Shown in pieces: positions 36,982 through 45,815 of a stretch of 64,000 nucleotides of DNA (within the stretch, counting starts at the first letter, position 1; every line of letters starts with the position of its first letter). The position numbers and the translations under genes are program-made. Source of the DNA: Arthrobacter luteolus NBRC 107841 (GTDB lineage Bacteria; Actinomycetota; Actinomycetes; Actinomycetales; Micrococcaceae); the NCBI RefSeq assembly GCF_001552075.1, contig NZ_BCQM01000002.1, positions 124,001 to 188,000 of the forward strand, given 5' to 3'. A model generated the notes under the pieces. That model had not been told where the DNA came from and made no database searches. It was given only the letters and a program-made list of their open reading frames with translations.

Positions 36982-37986
36982 ATGAAAACCCCACTCCGGA
37001 TCGGTTACGCGGCCATGCTGGAACAATTCCATCCGACGGAGGCCGTGGCTCTTTCCGCTTATGCGGAAGAGCGCGGCTTCTCCGGTGTGATGGCTGCGGA
37101 CCATTTCCAGCCCTGGGTGCCGGCGCAGGGGCAGTCCGCTTTCGTCTGGAACGTCCTTTCCGCTTTGGGGGAGCGGACCAAAGGCGATATTGGCCCAGGG
37201 GTCACCGCCCCCACTTTCCGCTGGCACCCGGCGATGGTGGCGCAGGCTTCGGCCACCCTGGCTGCCATGTACCCAGGGCGGCACTGGCTGGGACTGGGGT
37301 CCGGTGAGGCACTGAATGAGCACGTCACGGCTCAGTACTGGCCCGAGGCGCCGGAGCGGATCAACCGGATGTTCGAGGCCATCGAGATCATCTCCAAGCT
37401 CTTCGCCGCGTCCTTGGCCGGCAAGGACGTGCGGCACAGCGGGACCTTCTACAAGATGGAATCCACCCGCCTGTGGACCATGCCGGAGGTTGCCCCGGAA
37501 ATCCTCGTCGCCACCGCCGGTCCCGTGACGGCCAAACGCGCCGGAAAGCACGCGGACGGCCTCATCACCGTGGGCGCACCGCTGGAGAAGATCGAGGGCC
37601 TGTTTGCACGTTTCGACGCCGGTGCCCGTGAGGCCGGCAAGGATCCGGACACCATGCCCAAGGTCCTGCAGCTGCACATGAGCTGGGCGCCCACGTACGA
37701 GGAAGCGCTGGCCAACGCCATGACCGAATGGCCCAACGGCGGAATGAAGTTCCCCAAGGCGGACATCCGCTCACCGTTTGAGCTGGAGCAGATGGCCCGC
37801 CTGGTCCGCCCGGAGGACTTTGAGGGCCGGCTGCTGATTTCCGAGGACCCCGACGTGCACCGCGCCTACATCCAGAAATTCCTGGACCTGGGCTTCGACC
37901 GCGTTTATCTGCACAATGTGGGGCGGAACCAGCGCGACTGGATCGACACGTTCTCCGCCAGCGTGCTGCCGGAGCTGCACCGATGA
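36982..37986 (+). CDS. F420-dependent oxidoreductase, glucose-6-phosphate dehydrogenase family (LLM class)
   Basis: A 334-residue luciferase-like TIM-barrel protein. The N-terminus [39 protein letters not shown] and the loops [13 protein letters not shown] and [23 protein letters not shown] fit the F420-dependent G6PDH family (TIGR03557 type). Such enzymes use or reduce coenzyme F420; true Fgd oxidises glucose 6-phosphate and supplies F420H2. I cannot tell true Fgd from a relative by eye. Its last four bases overlap the cofE start (ATGA), so the two are translated together, which supports a role in the F420 economy. Confidence 0.82.
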   Translation: MKTPLRIGYAAMLEQFHPTEAVALSAYAEERGFSGVMAADHFQPWVPAQGQSAFVWNVLSALGERTKGDIGPGVTAPTFRWHPAMVAQASATLAAMYPGRHWLGLGSGEALNEHVTAQYWPEAPERINRMFEAIEIISKLFAASLAGKDVRHSGTFYKMESTRLWTMPEVAPEILVATAGPVTAKRAGKHADGLITVGAPLEKIEGLFARFDAGAREAGKDPDTMPKVLQLHMSWAPTYEEALANAMTEWPNGGMKFPKADIRSPFELEQMARLVRPEDFEGRLLISEDPDVHRAYIQKFLDLGFDRVYLHNVGRNQRDWIDTFSASVLPELHR

Positions 37987-38999
37987 ATCCTGCCTGGACC
38001 GGAACCGTCCCCGCTGACCCGGAAACGAAAACCCCCAACGAGGAGCTGCCGGAGGCCCCTGCCTCCGCCCTGGACCCCGCGCTGGACCCTGTCCCCGCAC
38101 TGGACACAGAACCGCCGACGGCAGAGCGCCTGGTGATCACTCCGGTACACGGCATCGGAGAGGTCCAGGCCGGGGAGAACCTGGTGGAGCTGATCGGACA
38201 GGCCTGCGGCCGCGAGCTTCGCAGCGGGGACATCATCGTGGTGACCTCCAAGATCGTGTCCAAGGCCGAAGGCCGCACGCTGCCTGCAGACCGCCGGGAT
38301 GACGCCGTCGAACAGGAAACGGTCAGGCTGGTCGCTAGCCGCGAGCACGCGGCCGGAACCACCCGGATCGTAGAAAACCGGCTTGGAATCGTTGCCGCCG
38401 CCGCCGGAGTGGACGCCAGCAACACTGCCGAGGGCACGGTGCTGCTGCTGCCGCTGGATCCGGACGCGTCTGCCCGCCGGCTCTGCCGGGGCCTGAAGCG
38501 GGATTGGGGTGTCGACGTCGGCGTAGTGATCACCGATACCCTGGGCCGGCCCTGGCGGCAGGGCCAGACTGATGCCGCGATCGGCACGGCGGGCCTAAGT
38601 GTGCTGCTGGATCTGCGGGGACTTCCGGACAGCTCCGGACGGCCGATGTCCGCGACAGTCACCGCGGTGGCCGACGAGATCGCTGCCGCTGCCGATCTGG
38701 TGAAGGGCAAGACTTTTGGGCTGCCCGTGGCCCTGGTCCGCGGACTGGACGCGCTGGTGACGGTGGGCGGAATGGACCGTGATCCCGGCGCCAAGGCCCT
38801 GCTCCGCCCGGCCGAAGAGGACATGTTCCGGCAGGGCACCGCCGAAGCGTTTGAAGACGGACGGCGCAGCGGCACCCGGTCCGGCTACAACGCCGGGTAC
38901 GACGACGGCCACGCAGCCGGATATGAAGACGGCTACGCGGCAGGTTATGCCGCGGCGGCGGCCGAGGCCCGCCGCCGTGCCCGTTCCAGCGGCGGCTGA
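37983..38999 (+). CDS. cofE: Coenzyme F420-0:L-glutamate ligase (CofE)
   Basis: A 338-residue protein with a CofE domain at about residues 48-270: [86 protein letters not shown] and [16 protein letters not shown]. CofE adds gamma-linked glutamates to F420-0. The nitroreductase-like domain fused to it in FbiB is absent. Instead the C-terminus has about 40 residues of repeated GYxxGYxDG units ([20 protein letters not shown]), for which I know no function. The N-terminal 45 residues are Pro/Glu-rich. It is coupled to the upstream oxidoreductase. Confidence 0.92.
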   Translation: MNPAWTGTVPADPETKTPNEELPEAPASALDPALDPVPALDTEPPTAERLVITPVHGIGEVQAGENLVELIGQACGRELRSGDIIVVTSKIVSKAEGRTLPADRRDDAVEQETVRLVASREHAAGTTRIVENRLGIVAAAAGVDASNTAEGTVLLLPLDPDASARRLCRGLKRDWGVDVGVVITDTLGRPWRQGQTDAAIGTAGLSVLLDLRGLPDSSGRPMSATVTAVADEIAAAADLVKGKTFGLPVALVRGLDALVTVGGMDRDPGAKALLRPAEEDMFRQGTAEAFEDGRRSGTRSGYNAGYDDGHAAGYEDGYAAGYAAAAAEARRRARSSGG

Positions 39000-39000
39000 G

Positions 39001-39060
39001 CGCGGCTGGCTTGACCCGGCGGCGGCTAAGCGCGGCTGGCTTGACCCGGCGGCGGCTAAG
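39001..39060 (+). repeat. Perfect 30-bp tandem duplication just after the cofE stop
   Basis: Bases 39001-39030 and 39031-39060 are identical. A partial unit (ggcggctgag) lies at 38991-39000 and contains the cofE TGA. The array ends 12 bp before the stop of the convergent ABC ATPase gene. Confidence 0.95.
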
Positions 39061-39071
39061 CGCAGGTCGAG

Positions 39072-39896
39072 TTACCGGCGGCTGAGTGCAACCAGGGGTC
39101 GCCCTGTGGCCGGGTGGATCAGCATTGTGGCGCTGACGCCGTAAACCCGGCGGATGAGTTCCGGTGTGAGGATCTCTTCCACCGGTCCAGCCGCGGACAT
39201 CCGTCCGCCGTGCAGCACCAGCAGGTGCGAGCAGGAGGCGGCCGCATGGTTGATGTCATGCAGCGCAGCCGCAACGGCCAGCCCTTCCGCGGCCAGCCCC
39301 TGCAGCAGATCCAGGGTTTCCAGCTGGGCGGCGGCGTCCAGGTGGTTGGTGGGTTCGTCCAGCAGCAGCACTGACGGTTCCTGCGCCAGCGCCCTGGCCA
39401 GCTGCACCCGCTGCCGTTCGCCGCCGGAGAGCGTCGGGTACAGGCGTTCCGCCAGGTGCCGCGCACCGGCTGCTGCCAGGGCCCGTTCCACGGCAGCATG
39501 ATCGCCCGGCCTGTCCGCGGCAAACAGGCTGCGGTGCGGGGTGCGGCCCAGGGCCACCACGCCGCGGACCGGCTGCGCGACGTCGTCAGGCAGCGACTGC
39601 TCCACCAAGGCGATGCTGCGGGCACGCACCCTGGTGCCGATCCGGTCCAGGGACCGGCTCCCCAGACGCACCGTTCCGGAATCCGCCGGCAGGACGCCCG
39701 CGAGCAGGTGCAGCAAGGTGGACTTCCCGGCGCCGTTGGGACCCAGGATGCCCGTAACCGTCCCCGGGCGGAGAGTGCAGCTGACGCCGTCGAGCAGCAG
39801 CTTCCCGCCGCGGGCCACAGTGACGTACTCCGCGGCCAGCGCCTGCGGCTGCGGAACGCTGCTGCCGTCACGGGCCGGGAGCCGGACGGTGGTCAT
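39072..39896 (-). CDS. ABC transporter ATP-binding protein (FecE-like; proposed F420-0 importer)
   Basis: A 274-residue ATPase: Walker A GPNGAGKST, Q-loop LVEQSLP, signature LSGGERQRVQLARALAQ, Walker B VLLLDEPTNHLD and switch histidine ALHDINHAA. It is of the iron-siderophore/cobalamin class. ATG 39896 overlaps the permease stop (ATGA), so it closes a leftward operon of binding protein, permease and ATPase. Because this cassette converges on cofE, I assign it to the three-component system (TIGR03868/03869/03873 as I recall them) proposed to import F420-0; that substrate is inference. Confidence 0.75.
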   Translation of the reverse strand: MTTVRLPARDGSSVPQPQALAAEYVTVARGGKLLLDGVSCTLRPGTVTGILGPNGAGKSTLLHLLAGVLPADSGTVRLGSRSLDRIGTRVRARSIALVEQSLPDDVAQPVRGVVALGRTPHRSLFAADRPGDHAAVERALAAAGARHLAERLYPTLSGGERQRVQLARALAQEPSVLLLDEPTNHLDAAAQLETLDLLQGLAAEGLAVAAALHDINHAAASCSHLLVLHGGRMSAAGPVEEILTPELIRRVYGVSATMLIHPATGRPLVALSRR

Positions 39897-40957
39897 GAGC
39901 TGCTCCGCCGACGCAGCAGCAAGACAATAAAGACCGGCGCGCCGATCAGCGCGGTCACGATCCCAACCGGGATTTCCCGCGGCTCGAAGACCGTCCGTGC
40001 AGCAGTGTCGGCCAGGACCAGGAAGAGCGCCCCGGCCAGTGCGGAGAGCGGCAGAAGGGCACGGTGCCCGGAGCCGGCAACCAGCCGGACGGCATGGGGA
40101 AGCACCAGGCCGACGAATCCGATGGATCCGCTGACGGAGACCATGGCACCGGTGAGCAGCGCGGTGGCTCCCAGCAGGGTCCACCGCACGGCGGGCACCG
40201 GGACCCCCAGGGCTGCGGCAGCGGTGTCCCCGAAGGCGAACGCATCCAGGATCCGGCCGCAGAAGAGCAGGGGAATTCCCACCACGGCCAGGACCGGGAA
40301 GGTGATGCCGACACTGCTCCAGCCCGCTCCGGCAAGCGATCCCATCAGCCAGCCCAGCACCTCACGGTAGGAATCTCCCTGGGCTGTCCAGAACACGATG
40401 AAGGACGCGGCCGCGGCGGCCAGCGAGGAGACTGCCAGCCCCGCCAGGATCGTCCGGGTGGGAGTGATGGTGCCCAGCGCCCCCGCGAGGCTGAGCGTGA
40501 GCACCATGGCCAGCATGGCTCCGGCGAAGGCCGCGGCGGGAAGCACGACGGCGAAGCCCAGGAGCAGCACGGAAACCGCCCCCAGTGATGCCCCGGAGCT
40601 GAGGCCCAGGAGGTAGGGGTCGGCGAGCGGGTTGCGGGTCAGCGCCTGGATCACTGCTCCGCAGAGGGCCAGCCCGGCGCCGACAGCCGCTGCCGTCAGC
40701 AGCCGGGGGAGCCGCAGCTCGCGGATGATCGCCTCCTGGATGGGACTAAGCGCACTGTTGCCCGGTGACACCAGGGCCAGCCAGGCCTCACGGGGGCCCA
40801 GACCGGCCGGGCCAACGGTGAGCGCCCAGAGCATCGCCGCTGCCAAGGCGGCGGCCAGGACGACGGCGGTTGGCCAGGCACGGGACCGGGCCTGGCCAAC
40901 CGCCCGTACGGACCGGCCGGCACTGCCGGCATGTGCCGGGGTTCGCGGGACCCGCAC
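39893..40957 (-). CDS. FecCD-family ABC transporter permease (proposed F420-0 importer)
   Basis: About 354 residues with roughly ten membrane helices. Family motifs include IIRELRLPRLLTAAAVGAGLALCGAVIQ, RNPLADPYLLGLSSGASLGA and GSIGFVGLVLPHAVRLV, with GHRALLPLSALAG as the ATPase-coupling region. The start is uncertain: GTG 40957 or TTG 40966, the latter overlapping the binding-protein stop. Either way the genes are tightly coupled. The N-terminal 30 residues are basic. Confidence 0.8.
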   Translation of the reverse strand: MRVPRTPAHAGSAGRSVRAVGQARSRAWPTAVVLAAALAAAMLWALTVGPAGLGPREAWLALVSPGNSALSPIQEAIIRELRLPRLLTAAAVGAGLALCGAVIQALTRNPLADPYLLGLSSGASLGAVSVLLLGFAVVLPAAAFAGAMLAMVLTLSLAGALGTITPTRTILAGLAVSSLAAAAASFIVFWTAQGDSYREVLGWLMGSLAGAGWSSVGITFPVLAVVGIPLLFCGRILDAFAFGDTAAAALGVPVPAVRWTLLGATALLTGAMVSVSGSIGFVGLVLPHAVRLVAGSGHRALLPLSALAGALFLVLADTAARTVFEPREIPVGIVTALIGAPVFIVLLLRRRSSS

Positions 40958-40958
40958 G

Positions 40959-42098
40959 TCAGTCAAAGGCGGCCACCTGCTCGGTGAGCGACCGGACGGT
41001 TTCGACATTGCGCACCCCGGCTTCGGAGGCGGCGAAGGGCACAACCAGGTACTGCTGGTTCCGCACTGCCTGGAGCTGGGAAATCACCGGGTGGGATTCG
41101 AGTACGGCCTTCTTCTTTTCGACGCTGCCCCACGCCGAATCCACAAGGACAATCACGTCAGGATCCGCGGCAGCGACCGCCTCCCAGGAGAAGGGACTCC
41201 AGCCCTGTTTGATGCCGGCGGCGATGTTCTCCAGGCCGGCGGCCTCCAGCATCAGCTGCGGAGCCCCGCTGCCCGCACCGACATAGGGCGTGTCGGAACC
41301 GGAGCTGTACCAGAGGGCAGTGAGCCCCGCCGTCGACGGCACAACCGCATCCAGGTCGGTGCGCTGCGCGTCCACGAGTTCCTGCGCGGCCTCCGGAACA
41401 CCGAACAGGTCGCCGGCTTCGGTGATCGAGGCGAAAACGTCGTCGAAAGTCAGGGGATCGGGCCGGTAGCCGTCCTGCTGGCACGCGGCAGGAGAGACAT
41501 AACTGGCGACGCCGAGGTCGGCCAGCTGGGTGCGTTCCCCGGCCCCGTCCGCGGAAAAGTTCGATTCCCATCCGGCGAACACCAGGTCCGGGGCCAGCGC
41601 CAGGACCGCCTCGCGGGAAGGAACCTTGTCTGCCAGGACCGGCGGGGCCGTGGCCGGTTCCCAGGCAACGGGCACCGGCCCGTCGGAGAACGCGGTACCC
41701 ACGATCCGGTCCCCGAGTCCGAGGGCAAGGAGCATCTCCGTGGACGTGGACTTAATCGTGACCACCCGCTCGGGCGCGGCGTCGAGGAGCACCGGGGTTC
41801 CGCAGTTATCCAGCTCGAGCGGGTAGGCCGGGGACTCCGGCGCCGTTTCAATGTGGGTTGTTTCGGTGGCTGGTGCCGGCGCCTCTGCCTCGGACGCCAG
41901 GGTTGAACAGCCGGAAAGCAGAGCTGCTCCGCAGAACATGGCAGCCCACTGCAGGGAGGACTTCGGCCGAGGGGCTTTTGTCTGTGCGGCCGTTGCGCGT
42001 GGAGCGTTTGTGGGTCTGCGGGCGGCTGTGCTGGGGTGGGCGGCGGTGTTGAGCCGGACAGTGGTGCTGGGGCGGGAGGCGGTGCGGGAGCGTGACAT
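40959..42098 (-). CDS. ABC transporter substrate-binding lipoprotein (proposed F420-0 importer)
   Basis: A 379-residue class III periplasmic-type binding protein (FhuD/BtuF fold). A lipoprotein lipobox (LLSGC near residue 62) follows an unusually long, basic, Ser/Thr/Ala-rich stretch of about 45 residues. The body shows APERVVTIKSTSTEMLLALGLGDRIVGTAF, VPSREAVLALAPDLVFAGW, and DPDVIVLVDSAWG. ATG 42098 follows GCGAGG. It is transcribed first in the operon, divergent from the pyrimidine-type operon. Confidence 0.78.
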   Translation of the reverse strand: MSRSRTASRPSTTVRLNTAAHPSTAARRPTNAPRATAAQTKAPRPKSSLQWAAMFCGAALLSGCSTLASEAEAPAPATETTHIETAPESPAYPLELDNCGTPVLLDAAPERVVTIKSTSTEMLLALGLGDRIVGTAFSDGPVPVAWEPATAPPVLADKVPSREAVLALAPDLVFAGWESNFSADGAGERTQLADLGVASYVSPAACQQDGYRPDPLTFDDVFASITEAGDLFGVPEAAQELVDAQRTDLDAVVPSTAGLTALWYSSGSDTPYVGAGSGAPQLMLEAAGLENIAAGIKQGWSPFSWEAVAAADPDVIVLVDSAWGSVEKKKAVLESHPVISQLQAVRNQQYLVVPFAASEAGVRNVETVRSLTEQVAAFD

Positions 42099-42451
42099 GG
42101 GACCTCGCTGGTGGGATTTGGACGGGGACCTGCCGGGGCCTTGCGCTGAACCGGCGCGCAGAACCCGGGAATAACCATGGCCATGGCCCAAATCGAGGCC
42201 GGCGGATCCCGGCCAGACCGGCCGGAGAAACGATGCCTGCCGCCGGACTGAAAGCGCACCTGGCGGCAATTTCTACACTCTTGCAGAACAGGCGCGCATA
42301 GCCAAGGATGGCGGGCACGGAGAAAACAGCTGCCCCGCAGCTTTAATGCCTCCGAAACGCAGGGGAAATCTTTAGCCCAAAGGATGTGGAAAGGCCCGCA
42401 GCGGTCTTTCGGAACAGGCGGCAGCAGTGCCGCCGGAAGGTGGAGGCTGTT
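42099..42451. promoter_or_regulatory. 353-bp divergent intergenic region between two F420-linked operons
   Basis: No gene is seen. Next to the leftward binding-protein gene there are GC-rich palindromes, including CCGGCC-AGA-CCGGCCGG near 42209-42226. Further right, AGCTGC-CCC-GCAGCT (42328-42342) is followed by TTAATG and preceded by AAAA, a compact terminator-like hairpin on the plus strand. I looked for cobalamin riboswitch boxes because the importer is of the FecCD type and found none. Promoters could not be fixed. Confidence 0.5.
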
Positions 42452-43300
42452 TTGACAATCGTCCGTACCGCACTGACCCAGACAACGTGGACCGGTGACG
42501 AGGAATCCATGGTTGCCAAACATGAGGACTTCGTCCGGAGAGCCGCTGCGGAAGGCGCGGAGGTTATTTGTTTCCAGGAGCTGTTCCACGGGCCCTATTT
42601 TGGAATCGTCCAGGACAGTAAGTACTACGAATATGCCCAGTCTGTTCCGGGGCCGCTGACCGAACGCTTCGCCGAGCTGGCTGCCGAACACCATATGGTG
42701 ATCATTCTTCCGGTGTATGAGGAGGAACAGCCCGGTGTCTACTACAACACCGCCGCCGTGATTGATGCCGACGGAACCTATCTGGGCAAATACCGCAAGA
42801 ACCATATTCCGCACGTGGAGAAATTCTGGGAGAAGTTCTATTTCCGGCCCGGAAACCTTGGCTGGCCCGTTTTCGACACCGCCGTCGGGAAAGTCGGCGT
42901 GACCATCTGCTATGACCGGCATTTCCCCGAGGGATGGCGGGTACTGGGACTGAACGGGGCGCAGCTGGTCTTTAACCCCAATGCTTCCAAGCCCGGACTT
43001 TCCAACCGGCTTTGGGACCTTGAGCAGCCCACTGCGGCGGCCGCCAACGGATATTACGTGGTGGTGCCGAACCGGGTGGGGGAAGAAACCAACGAGTTTG
43101 GCGAGGAAGCCGTCGACTTTTACGGCACTTCCTATATCGCGGACCCGCAGGGCAACTATGTGGGGGACCGCGGTGCACGGGACCGTGAGGAACTGATGAT
43201 CCGGGACCTGGACATGGATCTGGTCCGTACTGCCCGCAACAACTGGCAGTTCTACCGGGACCGGCGGCCGGATGCCTACAACCCGATCACTGCCCCGTAG
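42452..43300 (+). CDS. Nitrilase-superfamily amidase, beta-ureidopropionase / N-carbamoyl amino acid hydrolase type
   Basis: A 282-residue C-N hydrolase with the Glu-Lys-Cys triad intact: Glu43 in CFQELF, Lys116 in KYRKNHIP and Cys153 in TICYDRHFP. HIPHVEKFWEKFYFRPG and NPNASKPGLSNRLWDLEQP are typical of ureidopropionases, which split N-carbamoyl-beta-alanine into beta-alanine, CO2 and ammonia. TTG 42452 is chosen because GGAGG (42442-42446) precedes it by five bases and the protein then begins at the conserved strand. It is the first gene of the pyrimidine/hydantoin operon, 68 bp before the dihydropyrimidinase. Confidence 0.85.
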   Translation: MTIVRTALTQTTWTGDEESMVAKHEDFVRRAAAEGAEVICFQELFHGPYFGIVQDSKYYEYAQSVPGPLTERFAELAAEHHMVIILPVYEEEQPGVYYNTAAVIDADGTYLGKYRKNHIPHVEKFWEKFYFRPGNLGWPVFDTAVGKVGVTICYDRHFPEGWRVLGLNGAQLVFNPNASKPGLSNRLWDLEQPTAAAANGYYVVVPNRVGEETNEFGEEAVDFYGTSYIADPQGNYVGDRGARDREELMIRDLDMDLVRTARNNWQFYRDRRPDAYNPITAP

Positions 43301-43368
43301 GCAGCAGGCGGATCACCGCAGGCAGCACCGCACCCGGTCCAGTTCAGAGGAAGGCAAGGAAACGTTCT

Positions 43369-44790
43369 ATGGCAACAACACTTATCTCCGGTGGCACCGT
43401 CGTCACCGCCACCGGCCGCAGCGCTGCGGACGTCCTGGTGGATGGAGAGAAAATCGCCGCGGTCCTGGCACCAGGCTCCACTCTGCTCGGCCATGATCTC
43501 GCCGCGTCGGTGGACACGGTCCTGGATGCCACCGGGAAATACGTGATCCCCGGCGGGATCGATGCCCATACCCACATGCAGATGCCGTTCGGCGGCACCG
43601 AAGCCAGCGATACTTTCGAAACCGGCACCCGGGCGGCGGCCTGGGGCGGCACCACCACCATCGTTGACTTCGCGATCCAGCGTTACGGAGAAAGGGTGAT
43701 GGACGGGCTCGCCGCCTGGCATGACAAAGCCGCCGGAGAATGCGCCATTGACTACGGGTTCCACCAGATCATCGGTGACGTCAACGACGACTCGCTGAAG
43801 GCCATGGAATCGCTGGTGGACGAGGGAGTTTCCAGCTACAAGCTCTTTATGGCCTACCCCGGAGTCTTCTACAGCGACGACGCGCAGATCTACAAGGCCA
43901 TGCGGGTCGGCGCCGAGACCGGGCTGATGACCATGATGCATGCGGAGAACGGCCCGGCTATCGACGCCATGGTCGCCGAGCTGCTGGCACAGGGAAAAAC
44001 CGACCCGTATTACCACGGTGTGGCCCGCGCCTGGCAGATGGAGGAGGAAGCCACCCACCGGGCGATCATGCTCGCCAACCTGACCGGTGCACCGCTGTAC
44101 GTGGTGCACGTTTCGGCGAAACAGGCCGTCGAACAGCTGGCGGCCGCACGGGACAACGGGCAGAACGTTTTCGGTGAAACCTGTCCGCAGTACCTGTACC
44201 TCTCGCTCGAGGACCAGCTGGGCGCCGGGGGGTTCGAAGGTGCCAAGTGGGTCTGTTCCACTCCGCTGCGCTCCAAGCACGAACATCACCAGGACCACAT
44301 GTGGCAGTCGCTGCGCACCAACGACATCCAGATGGTCGCCACGGACCACTGCCCGTTCTGCATGAAGGGGCAGAAGGACATGGGAGTGGGCGACTTCTCC
44401 AAGATCCCCAACGGCATCGGCTCCGTGGAACACCGGATGGACCTGATGTACCAGGGGGTCGTGGACGGAAAGATCAGCCTCGAACGCTGGGTGGAAATCA
44501 CCAGCACGACGCCGGCGCGGATGTTCGGCATGTACGGCGCCAAGGGCGTGATCGCTCCCGGAGCCGATGCCGACGTCGTTATTTACGATCCGAACGGCCA
44601 CACCTCGATCGGGCTGGACAAGACCCACCACATGAACATGGACTACTCGGCGTGGGAGGGCTTCGAGATCGAGGGCCACGTGGACACAGTGATGTCCCGC
44701 GGCAGGGTGGTCATTAACAACAACGAGTATCTGGGCAGCAAGGGCCACGGACAGTACGTCCGCCGCTCCACCAGCCAGTACCTGGTTTAG
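43369..44790 (+). CDS. hydA: Dihydropyrimidinase / D-hydantoinase
   Basis: A 473-residue amidohydrolase-superfamily enzyme that opens dihydrouracil, dihydrothymine or hydantoin rings. The metal centre is visible: His67 and His69 in GGIDAHTHM, the lysine expected to be carboxylated, Lys158 in SSYKLFMAYPG, a histidine in LYVVHVSAKQA, and Asp in MVATDHCPF. Length and motifs are typical. Its product is the substrate of the ureidopropionase just upstream. ATG 43369 follows AAGGAAA. Confidence 0.93.
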   Translation: MATTLISGGTVVTATGRSAADVLVDGEKIAAVLAPGSTLLGHDLAASVDTVLDATGKYVIPGGIDAHTHMQMPFGGTEASDTFETGTRAAAWGGTTTIVDFAIQRYGERVMDGLAAWHDKAAGECAIDYGFHQIIGDVNDDSLKAMESLVDEGVSSYKLFMAYPGVFYSDDAQIYKAMRVGAETGLMTMMHAENGPAIDAMVAELLAQGKTDPYYHGVARAWQMEEEATHRAIMLANLTGAPLYVVHVSAKQAVEQLAAARDNGQNVFGETCPQYLYLSLEDQLGAGGFEGAKWVCSTPLRSKHEHHQDHMWQSLRTNDIQMVATDHCPFCMKGQKDMGVGDFSKIPNGIGSVEHRMDLMYQGVVDGKISLERWVEITSTTPARMFGMYGAKGVIAPGADADVVIYDPNGHTSIGLDKTHHMNMDYSAWEGFEIEGHVDTVMSRGRVVINNNEYLGSKGHGQYVRRSTSQYLV

Positions 44791-44798
44791 GGGAGAAC

Positions 44799-45815
44799 AT
44801 GGAATTTGGTGCGGTACTGCAGTGCAACCCTCCCGCCCAGCGGACCGTGGCACTGGCCAAAAAAGCCGAGGAACACGGGTTCGACTACGTGTGGACCTTC
44901 GATTCGCACCTGCTGTGGCAGGAGCCCTACGTGATCTACAGCCAGATCCTGGCTGAAACCCGGTCCATCAAGGTGGGGCCCATGGTCACCAACCCGGCCA
45001 CCCGGGACTGGACGGTGACGGCATCGGTCTACGCAACGCTCAATCAGATGTACGGAAACCGGACCGTGTGCGGGATCGGACGCGGGGATTCCGCGGTGCG
45101 GGTGACCAACGGAGCTCCAACCACGCTGAAGACCCTGCGGCAGGCCATCCATGTGATCCGCGAACTCGCGAATTCGCGGCCGGTCGAGTACAACGGGGCC
45201 ACTTTGCAGTTCCCCTGGAGCAAAGGGTCGGAGCTGGAAGTCTGGGTGGCGGCGTACGGTCCGCTGGCGCTGAAGCTGACCGGCGAAGTCGGTGACGGTT
45301 TCATCCTGCAGCTTGCCGACGTCGACATCGCCGAGTGGATGATCCGCACGGTCCGGCAAGCTGCCGCCGACGCCGGACGGGACCCGGACAGCATCTCCTT
45401 CTGCGTTGCTGCGCCCATGTACATCGGCACGGACCGGGAGCATATGCGCGACCAGTGCCGCTGGTTCGGGGGCATGGTGGGCAACCACGTGGCGGACATC
45501 GTCTCCAAATACGGCTCGGATTCCTCCGTGCCGCAGGCGCTCACCGATTACATTTCCGGACGCCAGGGCTACGACTACAACGAACATGGCCGGGCGGGGA
45601 ACACCCACGCCGACTTTGTGCCGGATGAGATCGTGGACCGGTTCTGCATCCTCGGCACCGCCGAAGAGCACATGGAAAAACTGGAGAAGCTCAAGGCCCT
45701 GGGAGTCACCCAGTTCGCCGGGTACCTCCAGCATGACAATAAGGAAGAGACCCTGCGGGTCTACGGTGAGACCGTTATCCCGGCACTGCGCGAGAACGTG
45801 GCTGCGAAGGCATGA
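44799..45815 (+). CDS. F420-type LLM oxidoreductase (TIGR03842-like)
   Basis: A 338-residue luciferase-like protein. MEFGAVLQCNPPAQRTVALAKKAEEHGFDYVWTFDSHLLW, KVGPMVTNPATRDWTVTASVYATL and RTVCGIGRGDSAVR fit the CPS_4306 (TIGR03842) subfamily, which I recall as occurring next to dihydropyrimidinases. The cofactor is probably F420, though some members may use FMN. It starts 8 bp after hydA and overlaps the ABC permease by ATGA. By position it could reduce or oxidise the pyrimidine ring before opening; this is inference. Confidence 0.8.
   Translation: MEFGAVLQCNPPAQRTVALAKKAEEHGFDYVWTFDSHLLWQEPYVIYSQILAETRSIKVGPMVTNPATRDWTVTASVYATLNQMYGNRTVCGIGRGDSAVRVTNGAPTTLKTLRQAIHVIRELANSRPVEYNGATLQFPWSKGSELEVWVAAYGPLALKLTGEVGDGFILQLADVDIAEWMIRTVRQAAADAGRDPDSISFCVAAPMYIGTDREHMRDQCRWFGGMVGNHVADIVSKYGSDSSVPQALTDYISGRQGYDYNEHGRAGNTHADFVPDEIVDRFCILGTAEEHMEKLEKLKALGVTQFAGYLQHDNKEETLRVYGETVIPALRENVAAKA

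Noticed and set aside
38779-39144. Open frame translating the 30-bp repeat as RGWLDPAAAK units
   Set aside because: It overlaps cofE in another frame and has no start signal; the repetition is a property of the DNA duplication.
42099-42451. Cobalamin riboswitch in front of the FecCD-type importer
   Set aside because: The conserved GCCACTG-type boxes were not found on the minus strand, and the context points to F420-0 instead.
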